A stretch of DNA of 64,000 bases from assembly GCF_019331695.1 (NCBI RefSeq), contig NZ_JAHBBI010000005.1, positions 124,001 to 188,000 of the forward strand. Direction: 5' to 3'. The notes under the pieces were generated by a model, which saw only the letters and a list, made by a program, of their open reading frames with translations, did not search any database and was not told where the DNA came from. The stretch is from Bifidobacterium pluvialisilvae. Lineage in GTDB: Bacteria; Actinomycetota; Actinomycetes; Actinomycetales; Bifidobacteriaceae. The translations under genes and the position numbers were made by a program. Positions 1 to 9,042 of this stretch are shown piece by piece; the stretch's first letter is position 1, and every line of letters begins with the position of its first letter.

Positions 1-2126
1 AGCAGAAGATCATGAAGCCCGATGACCGCAACGCCACGCCGTCCGAACGCATCAACAACGGCAAGGACTTCGACCCCACCAACCGCGTGGTGCTCTACGG
101 CCACCACTTCGCCGCCATCGCCGGCGCCGGCCCGCTCGTCGGACCGATCCTCGCCGCGCAGATGGGCTACCTGCCCGGCACGATCTGGATCATCGTGGGC
201 GTGTGCCTCGCCGGCGCCGTGCAGGACATGCTCGTCCTGTTCTTCTCGATGCGACGCGGCGGCCGTTCCCTCGGCCAGATGGCCAAGGATGAGATCGGCC
301 ACATCGGCGGCTCCGTCGCCACCATCATCGTGTTCGTCATGCTGATGATCGTGCTCGCCGTGCTCGCCATGATCTGCGTGAACGCGCTCGCCGCCTCCCC
401 GTGGGGCGTGTTCTCCGTGGGCTGCACCATCCCGATCGCCATCTGCATGGGCCTGTGGCTGCGCTACGTGCAGCCCGGCAAGATCACCGAGGTGTCCATC
501 GTCGGCTTCGCCGTGCTGATCTTCGTCATCATCGCGGGCCGCTGGGTGTCCGAGTCCTCGTTCGGCCAGCAGTACCTGCACCTGTCCCCCACCGCACTGG
601 TGTGGTGCATGGTCATCTACGGCTTCTTCGCCGCCATCCTGCCGGTCTGGCTGCTGCTGACGCCTCGTGACTACCTCTCCACGTTCATGAAGGTCGGCAC
701 GATCTGCATCCTCGCCCTCGGCATCATCATCGTCCGTCCGATCGTCGAGATGCCCGCCGTCACCGCCTTCGCCACCAACACGGACGGTCCGGTGTTCGCA
801 GGCGCCATCTTCCCGTTCCTGTTCATCACCATCGCCTGCGGCGCCCTCTCCGGCATGCACGCCATGGTCTCCTCCGGCACCACGCCGAAGATGATCCAGA
901 AGGAAAGCCAGACCCGCATGATCGGCTACGCCGGCATGCTCATGGAGTCGTTCGTGGCCGTCATGGCCATCGTCGCCGCCATCTCCCTCAACCAGGGCAT
1001 CTACTTCGGTATGAACACGTCCGAGGCCACCAGCGAGAAGCTCGCCGGCCCGGCCGTCGTGCAGGTCGCCAAGGACAAGGAGGACATCATGGCCGCGGCC
1101 GTGAAGAACCTCGGCGTCACCGACGTGCACGGCAACAAGATTCACGCCGAATGGGACTCCTGGGACGCCAACGGCAATGACAAGGTCTACACCGACGCCG
1201 ACGCGTACCGCCAGCTCGCCAAGGACGTGGGCGAACCCTCCGTCGTCTCCCGTACCGGCGGCGCGCCTACACTGGCCGTCGGCATGGCGCACATCCTGCA
1301 CCAGATAGGCGGTGGACGGGCGATGATGGGCTTCTGGTATCACTTCGCCATCATGTTCGAGGCCCTGTTCATCCTCTCCGCCGTGGATGCCGTGACACGA
1401 GTCGCACGATTCCAGCTGTCCGACGCGTTGGGCAACATCTGGCCGAAGTTCAAGGACCCGTCATGGCGCATCGGCGCATGGTCCTGCACGGCGGTCGTCG
1501 TCGCGGCGTGGGGTTCGCTGCTGCTCATGGGCGTCACCGATCCTCGAGGCGGCATCCAGACGCTATACCCGCTATTCGGTATAGCCAACCAGCTGATAGC
1601 CGCCGTGGCATTGCTCGTGGTCACCGTGATGGTGGTACGCAAGGGCTTCGTCAAGTACGCGTGGATTCCGCTGATTCCGCTGGTGTTCGACACGGCCGTG
1701 ACCTTCGTGGCGTCGTGGCAGAAGATCTTCTCCACCGATTCCGCCGTCGGCTACTGGCAGCAGTGGCGTGACGCCAACGCGAAACTGGCCACGCTGACCG
1801 ACCCCGAGCAGATCGCCATCGAAAAGGCCATCGTGCGCAACACGTTCATCCAGGGCACGCTTTCGGCCGTGTTCCTTGTCACCGTGGCGTTCGTCATGGT
1901 ATGCGGCATCATCCGCATCGTGCAGACCATCCGCACCAAGGACACCGCCACCAGCGAGGATCCGTTCGTCGAGTCCAACTTCTTCGCCCCGGTGACGATG
2001 ATTCCGTCCAAGCTCGACCGCAAGCTCGTCAAGGAGTACGCGATCGTCGGCGACCCGGAGCTCATCCCCGGTCTCAGCCGCGAGCAGCGCGACGAGATGG
2101 AGGGCAAGGCCAAGCAGCCGGCGTGA
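1..2126 (+). CDS. cstA: Carbon starvation protein A family transporter (5' end cut by window)
   Basis: Inner-membrane transporter of the CstA/BtsT family; in E. coli these proteins import peptides or pyruvate. The frame is open to the left edge, so the first in-frame ATG (12) is internal. About 60-70 N-terminal residues of the usual ~700-aa protein appear to lie outside the window. The signature GHHFAAIAGAGPLVGP follows about 30 residues after that ATG, then repeated hydrophobic segments and the block FPFLFITIACGALSG. A hydrophilic insertion (roughly visible residues 345-420, rich in D/K/N) separates two membrane blocks. It is followed by ybdD, the usual partner. Confident in family, not in substrate. 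Confidence 0.93.
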   Translation, partial: QKIMKPDDRNATPSERINNGKDFDPTNRVVLYGHHFAAIAGAGPLVGPILAAQMGYLPGTIWIIVGVCLAGAVQDMLVLFFSMRRGGRSLGQMAKDEIGHIGGSVATIIVFVMLMIVLAVLAMICVNALAASPWGVFSVGCTIPIAICMGLWLRYVQPGKITEVSIVGFAVLIFVIIAGRWVSESSFGQQYLHLSPTALVWCMVIYGFFAAILPVWLLLTPRDYLSTFMKVGTICILALGIIIVRPIVEMPAVTAFATNTDGPVFAGAIFPFLFITIACGALSGMHAMVSSGTTPKMIQKESQTRMIGYAGMLMESFVAVMAIVAAISLNQGIYFGMNTSEATSEKLAGPAVVQVAKDKEDIMAAAVKNLGVTDVHGNKIHAEWDSWDANGNDKVYTDADAYRQLAKDVGEPSVVSRTGGAPTLAVGMAHILHQIGGGRAMMGFWYHFAIMFEALFILSAVDAVTRVARFQLSDALGNIWPKFKDPSWRIGAWSCTAVVVAAWGSLLLMGVTDPRGGIQTLYPLFGIANQLIAAVALLVVTVMVVRKGFVKYAWIPLIPLVFDTAVTFVASWQKIFSTDSAVGYWQQWRDANAKLATLTDPEQIAIEKAIVRNTFIQGTLSAVFLVTVAFVMVCGIIRIVQTIRTKDTATSEDPFVESNFFAPVTMIPSKLDRKLVKEYAIVGDPELIPGLSREQRDEMEGKAKQPA

Positions 2127-2156
2127 CATGCGCCCGCCACTAGGCCGATGATATGA

Positions 2157-2202
2157 CATTATGGCCACCGAATCGGATCAGTTCCGTTCGGTGGCCATAA
2201 TG
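2157..2202. other. 16-bp perfect inverted repeat between cstA and ybdD
   Basis: Arms 2157-2172 and 2187-2202 are exact reverse complements (core ATGGCCACCGAA) around a 14-base loop, 30 bases after the cstA stop. No run of T follows directly; the nearest is at 2216-2220. It may be a partial terminator, an RNA stability or processing hairpin that lowers ybdD relative to cstA, or a protein site. The role is inference; the structure is directly visible. Confidence 0.6.
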
Positions 2203-2272
2203 GATTTCGGGACTGTTTTTCGTGATTGTTCGGGATATCGGACCGAGGAAAACGGTCCAAGGAGATGCAGAG

Positions 2273-2476
2273 ATGAATGTGAATATGACGACGATACGCG
2301 ACACCTGGCACGAGTTCCGCGCGTTCTGGCGCGACCTGACCGGGGAGAACGCCTATGACCGCTACGTCGAGCGCCACCGCCGCAACCATCCCGACCATGA
2401 GCCGATGAGCGAACGCGAGTTCTGGCGCGCCCGCGACGACTTCCACGAGACCCACCAGTCGACCGGCTGCTGCTGA
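2273..2476 (+). CDS. ybdD: YbdD/YjiX family small protein
   Basis: A 67-aa soluble protein of the YbdD/YjiX family, which accompanies CstA/BtsT transporters and is thought to help their transport activity. Family marks visible are the N-terminal W/F-rich helix (FRAFWRDLTGENAYDRYVER), the HHRNHPDHEPMSEREFWR-like middle and a C-terminal Cys-Cys. The ATG at 2273 is preceded by AAGGAG (2259-2264), which decides it over the upstream GTG at 2222. It lies 147 bases after cstA with a strong hairpin in between, so it is probably co-transcribed but separately tuned. Confidence 0.88.
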   Translation: MNVNMTTIRDTWHEFRAFWRDLTGENAYDRYVERHRRNHPDHEPMSEREFWRARDDFHETHQSTGCC

Positions 2477-2494
2477 TGCCGCCGCTCGGCACCA

Positions 2495-2863
2495 TCAGTA
2501 TCCGTGGGCGTGCAGGTAGTCGTCGTCGAAGCCGAAGTAGTGGCCGATTTCGTGCATGACGGTTTTGCGTATCTGGGCGACGAGTTCCTCATGGGTGTCG
2601 CAGATACGTTCGTGGGGTCCTTTGAAGATGGTGATGATGTCCGGCATCACTCCCCCGTAGCTGTTTGTTCGTTGTGGCAGTGGTATGCCTTCATAGAGGC
2701 CGAGAAGTTCGCCGCATGGGTCGTCCATGGTGGCGAGTTCACGTTCGTTGGGTTCGTCGTCCATGGCGATGCCGATGTTGTCGAGCGCCCCGTGGAAGCG
2801 TTCGGGCATCAGACCCAACGCTTCCCCTATGGCCGCCTCGAACTCCTCGTCGCTGATTCTCAT
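2495..2863 (-). CDS. Zincin-like metallopeptidase family protein
   Basis: A 122-aa protein with a zinc-binding HEIGHYFGFDD motif (HExxHxxxF) near its C-terminus, typical of the small minimal metallopeptidase family (Zincin_1/DUF1025) found across Actinobacteria. The upstream part is acidic (SDEEFEAAIGEALGLMPE) as usual for the family. The ATG at 2863 has a GGAAAGAG-like site upstream; the reading frame extends further but that part looks non-coding. It converges on ybdD with 18 bases between. Substrate unknown. No signal peptide or membrane segment is visible, so it is likely cytoplasmic. Confidence 0.82.
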   Translation of the reverse strand: MRISDEEFEAAIGEALGLMPERFHGALDNIGIAMDDEPNERELATMDDPCGELLGLYEGIPLPQRTNSYGGVMPDIITIFKGPHERICDTHEELVAQIRKTVMHEIGHYFGFDDDYLHAHGY

Positions 2864-3110
2864 TGGCGTTCTCTTTCCGTCGTCGCTGATGGTTTCGTTT
2901 CCCACTGTTCCCCACCCCTGTGACTTTTGTCCGTCGATTTCCGCGCGATGCATCGACGGTGCTCCCCCGTTCGCGGTTGGATCGGCGTGCAATCCTCGCA
3001 CAATCGATGATTGTCCAGACCAATGCGGTTTACTACGCAATGGAATGTCCTGCGGACGGAATGTTCACGCCCGCGAGAGAGGAATGGAAAACAGCGTTCA
3101 GAGGTTGTTG

Positions 3111-4595
3111 ATGGATAGCGAACTGTTTGAGAGGGCGCCGATTCCGAAGGCGTATTTCAGTCTGGCGATGCCGGTGGTGATGAGCATGCTCGTCACGCTG
3201 GTCTACAACATGGTGGACACGTACTTCATCGCGCATACCGGCGATGCGAACATGGTGGCGGGCGTTTCGCTGTCGGCCCCGGTGTTCATGGTGATGATCG
3301 CCATCGGCGACATCTTCGGACTGGGCGGCAGTTCGGTTATCTCGCGTCTGTTCGGCCAGCATCGGTATGCGGATGGCAGACGTCTGAGTGTGTTCAGCTT
3401 CTATGGGTCGCTGCTGATCGGCGTGTTGATTCTCGTCTTTGGTTTGGTGTTTCGTGGGCCGATCCTGTCGATGCTGGGCGCGAATGAGGCGACGTGGGTC
3501 CATGCGTCCGCGTATTACACGTGGATCATCATTGGTTCGCCATTGATCATCGTGTCGATGACGCCGGTGAACCAATTGCGTACGGAAGGGCATGCGGTAC
3601 CGTCGATGATCGGGCAGATCGCGGGCACGGTGCTGAACATCATCCTCAATCCGTTGTTCATCCATGTGCTGGGCTGGGGTGCGGCCGGTTCGGCCATCGC
3701 GACCGTGCTGGCCAATGTGTGCACCGACGCCTATCTCGTCTGGTTCCTCGTGTTCCGTAGTACGAATCTGTCCGTCGATCCGCGGCTTATGCTCATGCGG
3801 GTTTCCGGCACTCCGCGCAGGCCTTCGACGAAGAATTACGGCAAGGCGTTCGTGGAGCGGCCGGTGCCGGTGCGTCGCCGTCTGCTGAACATCTCCGGAT
3901 TGGAGGTCAAGGACATTCTCGTCATCGGCATTCCCGCCGCCATCACGAATCTCACGCAGAGCTTCGGCATCGTCATGGTGAACCTGTATCTGCTGCGTTA
4001 CGGCAACGATCCGGTGGCGGCCATGGGCATCGCGCTGAAGGTGGTGATGATCGCCGTGTCCGTGTTCGTGGGCTTCGCGTTCGGCGCGCAGGCGCTCATC
4101 GGCTACAACTATGGCGCACGCAACATGCGACGGCTGGCGGGCATCCTCAGGTTCTCCTATATCTTCCTCAGCTGTTTCGCCATCGTCATGACCATCATCC
4201 TCAGCATATTCGACCGGGAGCTCATGGGCTTCTTCATCAACGACCCGCATATCATCGATCTCGGCGCCGGCATGCTGCGCGTACAGCTGCTGAGCCTCGT
4301 CTGCGTCGGCATCGTCATGGTGACCACGTGCACGTTCCAGTCGACAGGCAAGGCCATGGGGGCGTTCATCCTGTCCATCAGCCGTCAGGGCGTGGTGCTG
4401 GTCATCGTGCTGGCGGTCGCGTCCCGCATCGGCGGCTATCAGGGCGTCATCGCCTCGCAGGCCATCGCCGACCTGATAACGGCAGCCATGGCGGGAATCC
4501 TGTTCGTCGTCATGCTTCCGGAACTGCGTGGCGGCGGGCGGAAGGACATCGCTGCTGGTGTCGCCGGTGAAACCAAGGAGAAGACGGAATCATGA
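3111..4595 (+). CDS. MATE family efflux transporter
   Basis: A 494-aa polytopic protein with the two-halved layout of MATE drug/cation antiporters: the first half starts with PKAYFSLAMPVVMSMLVTLV and YNMVDTYFIAHTGD. A ~40-residue basic cytoplasmic linker (about residues 223-263) separates it from a second half with QSFGIVMVNLYLLRYG. The start at 3111 has AGAGG six bases upstream; an ATG at 3084 is in frame but its ribosome site is too close. The stop overlaps the next gene by ATGA, so the exporter and the HAD phosphatase are translationally coupled. Substrate cannot be read from sequence. Confidence 0.9.
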   Translation: MDSELFERAPIPKAYFSLAMPVVMSMLVTLVYNMVDTYFIAHTGDANMVAGVSLSAPVFMVMIAIGDIFGLGGSSVISRLFGQHRYADGRRLSVFSFYGSLLIGVLILVFGLVFRGPILSMLGANEATWVHASAYYTWIIIGSPLIIVSMTPVNQLRTEGHAVPSMIGQIAGTVLNIILNPLFIHVLGWGAAGSAIATVLANVCTDAYLVWFLVFRSTNLSVDPRLMLMRVSGTPRRPSTKNYGKAFVERPVPVRRRLLNISGLEVKDILVIGIPAAITNLTQSFGIVMVNLYLLRYGNDPVAAMGIALKVVMIAVSVFVGFAFGAQALIGYNYGARNMRRLAGILRFSYIFLSCFAIVMTIILSIFDRELMGFFINDPHIIDLGAGMLRVQLLSLVCVGIVMVTTCTFQSTGKAMGAFILSISRQGVVLVIVLAVASRIGGYQGVIASQAIADLITAAMAGILFVVMLPELRGGGRKDIAAGVAGETKEKTES

Positions 4596-5104
4596 CCATT
4601 CGACTTCTGGTGATGGACGTCGACGGCACGCTGACCGACGGTGGCATATTCATCGGCCCGGACGGCGAGGCGATGAAGGCGTTCAACGCCAAGGACGGCT
4701 ACGGCGTCAAGCATCTGCTGCCGGACGCCGGCATCGAACCGATGATCATCACGGGACGCAGGTCACGCATCCTCGAACGCCGTGCGGGCGAACTCGGCAT
4801 CACGGCCCTCTATCAGGGCGTGCACGACAAGCTGCCGCTATTGCGACGACTCATGGACAAGCGCGGTCTGGACGTCTCCGAGGTCGCCTACATCGGCGAC
4901 GACCTCAACGATCTGGAGGCCATACGGTTCGCCGGGGTCTCCGGCTGCCCGGCCGACGCGACGCAGGGCATCATCGACGTCGTCGACTACGTGTGCCGGC
5001 GGAACGGAGGACGGGCCGCCGTACGGGAATTCATCGAATACCTGATCCGGCTGAACGACGACAGTCGGGGCCAACACCAGGCATTGATGCCCTCGTCGCG
5101 ATGA
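4592..5104 (+). CDS. KdsC-like HAD-superfamily phosphatase
   Basis: A 170-aa HAD hydrolase without a large cap domain. Motif I is VMDVDGTLTD (nucleophile D9, acid/base D11), motif II TGR near 54-56, a Lys at 80, and motif III/IV GDDLND at 102-107. This is the KdsC/8-P-phosphatase subfamily, usually a tetramer acting on Kdo-8-phosphate or sialic acid-9-phosphate. Gram-positive bifidobacteria do not make Kdo, so the true substrate is probably another phosphosugar. The start overlaps the MATE stop by four bases (ATGA), so the pair forms a coupled operon. Confidence 0.85.
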   Translation: MTIRLLVMDVDGTLTDGGIFIGPDGEAMKAFNAKDGYGVKHLLPDAGIEPMIITGRRSRILERRAGELGITALYQGVHDKLPLLRRLMDKRGLDVSEVAYIGDDLNDLEAIRFAGVSGCPADATQGIIDVVDYVCRRNGGRAAVREFIEYLIRLNDDSRGQHQALMPSSR

Positions 5105-5217
5105 ACGCACCGACCCGGCCCCGCTGTTCTCCACGCCAATATGTACGCTTGTACAAAACGGCGGTTTCGCATGAGGGGAAACGCCGGCGTAATGAATTTG
5201 GGACAAAGGAGCCGCAA

Positions 5218-5877
5218 ATGCCGCGATATGACGTCACCGCCGACCTCACGGCCGAAGGGCGAATCGAATGGGAACGCATGGTGTCGGGCGAGGTCTATCA
5301 GGACAGCCATCCGGAAATCGAACGCAAACGCGCCGAGGCGAAGCGGCTGTTCGTGGCATACAACCGAACCGACTACGAAGACGTGGAACGCCGAAGGGAA
5401 ATCATGGAACGCCTGTTCGCCTCCGTGGGCGACGACGTGTTCATCGAACCGAACTTCCGCTGCGAGATCGGGCGCAACATCTCGATAGGCTCCCATGCGT
5501 ACATCAACTTCGACTGCGTGATGCTCGACAATGCGCCGATCACGCTCGGCGACTATGTGTGGATCGCACCGATGGTCGGGCTGTTCGCCACCAATCATGC
5601 GCTGGACTTCGAGGAGCGCAAGGCGGGCGCCTGCCGGGCGAGGCCGATCGTCATCGGCGACGGCGTATGGCTCGGCGGCCACGTGACGGTGCTGGGCGGC
5701 GTGACCATCGGCCGCGGTTCGGTGATCGGCGCCGGGTCGGTGGTCACCCGGGACATTCCCGAGGGCGTGGTGGCCGTGGGCAATCCCGCGCGCGTGGTGA
5801 GAACCATCACCGAGAAGGACCGCACCGGATTCCTCGACCGCCTCGCCGCCCGCGACTCCGCGCGGGAAGGCGCGTGA
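5218..5877 (+). CDS. Maltose/galactoside O-acetyltransferase family protein
   Basis: A 219-aa left-handed beta-helix acetyltransferase that would move acetyl from acetyl-CoA to a sugar hydroxyl. It has the N-terminal helical Mac region (about residues 15-55, MVSGEVYQDSHPEIE), hexapeptide turns (IGRNISIGSHAYINFD, IGDGVWLGGHVTVLGG), and the catalytic His in FATNH (H127). It ends with the usual AVGNPARVVR and a charged tail. The start ATG has AAAGGAG at 5205-5211. A second, related acetyltransferase lies at 9624. Confidence 0.9.
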   Translation: MPRYDVTADLTAEGRIEWERMVSGEVYQDSHPEIERKRAEAKRLFVAYNRTDYEDVERRREIMERLFASVGDDVFIEPNFRCEIGRNISIGSHAYINFDCVMLDNAPITLGDYVWIAPMVGLFATNHALDFEERKAGACRARPIVIGDGVWLGGHVTVLGGVTIGRGSVIGAGSVVTRDIPEGVVAVGNPARVVRTITEKDRTGFLDRLAARDSAREGA

Positions 5878-5979
5878 GCCCGCGGTCCGGATTCCCCGCC
5901 GAGCGATACCGGCACTCCGGTATCACCGCCCCGGTATCATCGCTGGTGAATGCATACGCCTTTCGGCAAAGGAGCGATC

Positions 5980-6522
5980 ATGGCAGAAGACTTCGAAAAC
6001 ACGCTGGTGCTGGTGTTCCACCCCAATCTGGAATCCGAATCCGTGGCCAACAGGCGACTGGCCGAGGCCGCGCGGGGCGTCGACGGCGTGACGGTGCGTG
6101 ACGTGTATGCGCTCTACCCGGACGGCGACATCGACGTGGCCGCCGAACAGTCCGAACTGCTCAAGGCCGACCGTATCGTCTGGCAGTTCCCGATTTACTG
6201 GTATTCCTCGCCGTCCCTGCTCAAGGAGTGGGAGGACAGGGTGCTCGCCTACGGCTGGGCGTACGGCCCGGGCGGCGACAAACTCGCCGGCAAGACGATC
6301 ATGTGCGCCGTGACCGCCGGCAGCACCGAGGACGAGTACCAGGAGGACGGCAGGTTCCGCGCCACCATGGACGAAACGCTCAATCCGATGCGCATCACCA
6401 CCGAATACGTGGGCGCACAGTGGGTGGAACCCTTCGCCGTATACGCCTGCACGCCGGAGGGCCTGACCGAGGAACGTCTGGCCGACGCCGCCGAGCGGTA
6501 TGCGGAGGTTCTGCGCGCCTAG
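5980..6522 (+). CDS. Flavodoxin-fold NAD(P)H oxidoreductase (KefF/MdaB-like)
   Basis: A 180-aa Flavodoxin_2-type quinone reductase. It begins with a beta strand and FHPNLESES loop, carries FPIYWYSSPSLLKEWED (about 70-86) and the GWAYGPGG...LAGK stretch typical of KefF, MdaB and related FMN/FAD quinone reductases. It would reduce quinones or other electrophiles by two electrons. The ATG at 5980 is preceded by AAAGGAG (5968-5974). It opens the redox-rich part of the window. Confidence 0.88.
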   Translation: MAEDFENTLVLVFHPNLESESVANRRLAEAARGVDGVTVRDVYALYPDGDIDVAAEQSELLKADRIVWQFPIYWYSSPSLLKEWEDRVLAYGWAYGPGGDKLAGKTIMCAVTAGSTEDEYQEDGRFRATMDETLNPMRITTEYVGAQWVEPFAVYACTPEGLTEERLADAAERYAEVLRA

Positions 6523-6628
6523 ACGGCCGATGCCCATCCCGACTGTCGTGGGCCGTGGAACCGTGGACTTCGCAGTCGCGCCGGTTCCGCGGCCCGTATC
6601 GATTGCCCGTCTTCGGCAGCAGGCCGGT

Positions 6629-6952
6629 TCAGACGAACAGTCCCACCATCTGCGTGACCAGCAGGATGAGCAGGGCGCAGGCTACGACGAACCACACGCC
6701 GCCGACCACGGCCACGCCGATGCCGACGGGCTTGCACCATGAGGGTACAGGCCTTCGCTTGTACCGGCGCCAGGCCAGCCAAGCCAACAGTGCGGCCCCT
6801 TCGACGGCGAGCAGAAAGGCCAATCCGAGGCAGACGCCCGCGCCGACGGCCAAGGCGGCGCCCACGCCCAAGGCAACCAGTCCGAGGGTCATCGCGGCCA
6901 ACATGCCGACATAGAGCACGATCAACAGTATGAACAGCCCGGCGATGATCAT
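6629..6952 (-). CDS. Small multi-pass membrane protein, unknown function
   Basis: A 107-aa very hydrophobic protein with three or four membrane helices and a basic loop RRYKRRPVPSWCKP (about residues 70-83) before the last helix. Several Ala/Gly/Leu/Val-rich stretches give little family signal. The ATG at 6952 has GGGGAG eight bases upstream. It converges on the oxidoreductase. I do not recognise a family. Confidence 0.65.
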   Translation of the reverse strand: MIIAGLFILLIVLYVGMLAAMTLGLVALGVGAALAVGAGVCLGLAFLLAVEGAALLAWLAWRRYKRRPVPSWCKPVGIGVAVVGGVWFVVACALLILLVTQMVGLFV

Positions 6953-7136
6953 CGATTGCTCCCCTCGGTCTCCGATTCGTTCCGTGTCCCCATTATCCCC
7001 GCCATATCGGTCCGCCGGCTGTGACGACACCGTCCATCCCCGTTTGTTCATGCCGTGTTCACGTCACCGAACGTCCGTGAGGAGGACATGCGCGTAGGAG
7101 TGCATCCGTTCGCGGGTGAGTGGCACATCCGCTCCT

Positions 7137-7368
7137 CTATGCAAGGTTGTGGTACGTCTCTTGGTCGACGGGTTCGAGCCATTCGTTGGACGCGCCCTCG
7201 CGTTTCGGCATGATGGCGACGTGCGCGAACGCCTCCGTCGGAGCCGCGCCGTGCCAATGCTTGGTCTCCGGCGGGATGCAGGCCACGTCGCCGGGCTTCA
7301 GCTCGGCCGGTCTCCCCTTCCACGACGGAACTCAAGCACTTGAAGTTAATAGCCGCGGCATATGCCCA
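7137..7368 (-). pseudogene. Decayed duplicate of the cupin gene (C-terminal part)
   Basis: Read from about 7315 down to the TAG at 7137-7139, this strand encodes the last 55 residues of the intact cupin at 9043-9441 with only 7 substitutions. The second metal-binding motif KHWHGAAP and the tail NEWLEPVD are kept. Upstream the match degrades: one residue is lost near VEGRP, about 20 extra bases follow, then a short match to the intact gene (7345-7368). The N-terminal half and start codon are missing. The fragment has the same orientation as the intact copy, about 1.9 kb away, with a membrane protein and a LysR gene between. Confidence 0.8.
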
Positions 7369-7380
7369 AACATACGCTAA

Positions 7381-8076
7381 TCACAGCAGCAGGGTGCGAG
7401 AGCGCGGGTCATAACGACCGGCCGCCGGCATGTCGTCGCAGGGAGTGTCGGACGCAAGTGCGCGGAATCCTTCAAGCCGAATCCATTCTCCATGCACGTG
7501 AAGCATTGCCGCACACCATCGGTCGTCATACCGTGCCGGGACCGCAACGATGCGGTCGGCGTATGCACCGAAAACAATGACGTCGATGCGCGTATGAGGT
7601 CTGGACGGGTCGGCGACGAGTGTCACGCCGTGCCACAGACTCACCACGGCCACCGGAGCCTTCTTCACTCGCTCCCGACACACGAGCCAGAACATCACGG
7701 CGAAGGACGCGACGATACCCACCGCCATGATCGCCGGCGAATCGATGCGGATGGGGCTGCCATGATGGATGCTGGAATGGTCTGGCAGTTCACTCATACG
7801 GACGCCTTTGAACTCAAAGATGAGCAGGGCGAGGACCAGCATCGCCACGAACACCATGTATACGATGAACAACGCAGATGGCCGCTGGCTGCGCAGCACG
7901 CGGGCCGCCAACGTCGGATCCCCACGGATCCATCCCGCGGATGATGTCCGATGGGCCGGACCGACGCCATCCAGGTCCGGCCCATCGGACGGAATGCTCG
8001 CGGCACGCCGCCCGTCATATGGAGAATGCCCCTTCACCGGCGCCTCTTTTCCGTACGCATCGTCTTCAAAAAACAA
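7381..8076 (-). CDS. Two-TM membrane protein, unknown function
   Basis: Up to 231 aa (TTG start at 8076); a GTG at 8037 with GAGG five bases upstream is an equally good start (218 aa). Two hydrophobic segments, SALFIVYMVFVAMLVLALLI and AIMAVGIVASFAVMFWLVC, are followed by a soluble C-terminal half with a WHG...DPSRPHTRIDVIVFGAYADR stretch that resembles a small beta-rich PH-like domain (inference). It is divergent from the LysR gene at 8172 and sits between the intact and broken cupins. No family recognised. Confidence 0.6.
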   Translation of the reverse strand: MFFEDDAYGKEAPVKGHSPYDGRRAASIPSDGPDLDGVGPAHRTSSAGWIRGDPTLAARVLRSQRPSALFIVYMVFVAMLVLALLIFEFKGVRMSELPDHSSIHHGSPIRIDSPAIMAVGIVASFAVMFWLVCRERVKKAPVAVVSLWHGVTLVADPSRPHTRIDVIVFGAYADRIVAVPARYDDRWCAAMLHVHGEWIRLEGFRALASDTPCDDMPAAGRYDPRSRTLLL

Positions 8077-8171
8077 GACTCACCCATCAGCATACGCGGT
8101 CATGCCCCGGACAGTCCCCGGCCTCTACAATGAAATATGCCGGACATCGAAACGACAGAAGGGACGGAACC

Positions 8172-9032
8172 ATGGAACTGCGCGTGCTCAGGTATTTTCT
8201 GGCGGTGGCCGAGGAAGGCAACATCACATGGGCGGCGCAGTTGCTGCGCATCTCCCAGCCGACGCTGTCACGCCAGTTGAAGCAGCTCGAGGAGGAGCTG
8301 GGCGTCACGTTGTTCGAGCGCGGCAGCCATGCCATCACGCTGACCGAGGAGGGACGGCTGCTGCGCGAGAGGGCGCAGACCATCGTGTCCCTGGCGGACA
8401 AGACCGAGATCGACCTGAAACGCTCCTCGGGCGAATTGGCGGGCGACATCACTGCCGGCTGTGGCGAGGTGGGCGGCATGACGTATCTGGCGCGTCGCAT
8501 GGCCGAGTTTCGTAAGACCCATCCGGCAGTGCACTTCCACGTGGTCAGCACCACGGCGGACGTCATCCAGGACCAACTCGAACAGGGCCTCATGGATTTC
8601 GGACTGCTCGCCGACCCGGTGGACACCGAGCGGTATGAGTACCTGCACACGAGTATCAGCGACCATTGGGTGGCGATGGTGCCCGACGGGCATCCGCTGC
8701 GGACCCGCGAGTCGCTGACGCCGGAGGACCTCATCGGCGAGCCGCTGCTGCTGCCCTCACGCGAACCGGTGCGGCGCGTGGTAATGCACTGGTTCGGTTC
8801 CCTAGCCCCGCGGACGATCATCGCCGGCACGTGCAATCTCCCGGCGAATGGTGCGGCGATGGCGGCGAGCGGATTGGGACTGTACCTGTGCCTCGACTAC
8901 GGCGCCTCGTATCCGGGTGTGCGCGCGATGCCGCTCACACCGACCTTCGAGAGCAGTTCCGTGCTCGTATGGAAGAGGCAGGGCGTCTCCTCCCCCGTTG
9001 CCGGTGCGTTCGCCCGGTTCCTTCGCGCGTGA
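8172..9032 (+). CDS. LysR-family transcriptional regulator
   Basis: A 286-aa LysR regulator: N-terminal winged helix (MELRVLRYFLAVAEEGNITW, recognition helix around LLRISQPTLSRQLKQLEEEL), then a periplasmic-binding-like co-inducer domain from about residue 90. The start ATG follows AGAAGGGACGG. It is divergent from the membrane protein at 7381 and convergent with the cupin (10 bases apart). Likely targets are these neighbours or the cupin/acetyltransferase intergenic region; that is inference from position. Confidence 0.9.
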   Translation: MELRVLRYFLAVAEEGNITWAAQLLRISQPTLSRQLKQLEEELGVTLFERGSHAITLTEEGRLLRERAQTIVSLADKTEIDLKRSSGELAGDITAGCGEVGGMTYLARRMAEFRKTHPAVHFHVVSTTADVIQDQLEQGLMDFGLLADPVDTERYEYLHTSISDHWVAMVPDGHPLRTRESLTPEDLIGEPLLLPSREPVRRVVMHWFGSLAPRTIIAGTCNLPANGAAMAASGLGLYLCLDYGASYPGVRAMPLTPTFESSSVLVWKRQGVSSPVAGAFARFLRA

Positions 9033-9042
9033 CGGAGCCGGT

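Noticed and set aside
2161-2358. Small plus-strand ORF starting in the cstA-ybdD hairpin
   Set aside because: No ribosome site, overlaps ybdD in another frame, and its start lies in the inverted repeat.
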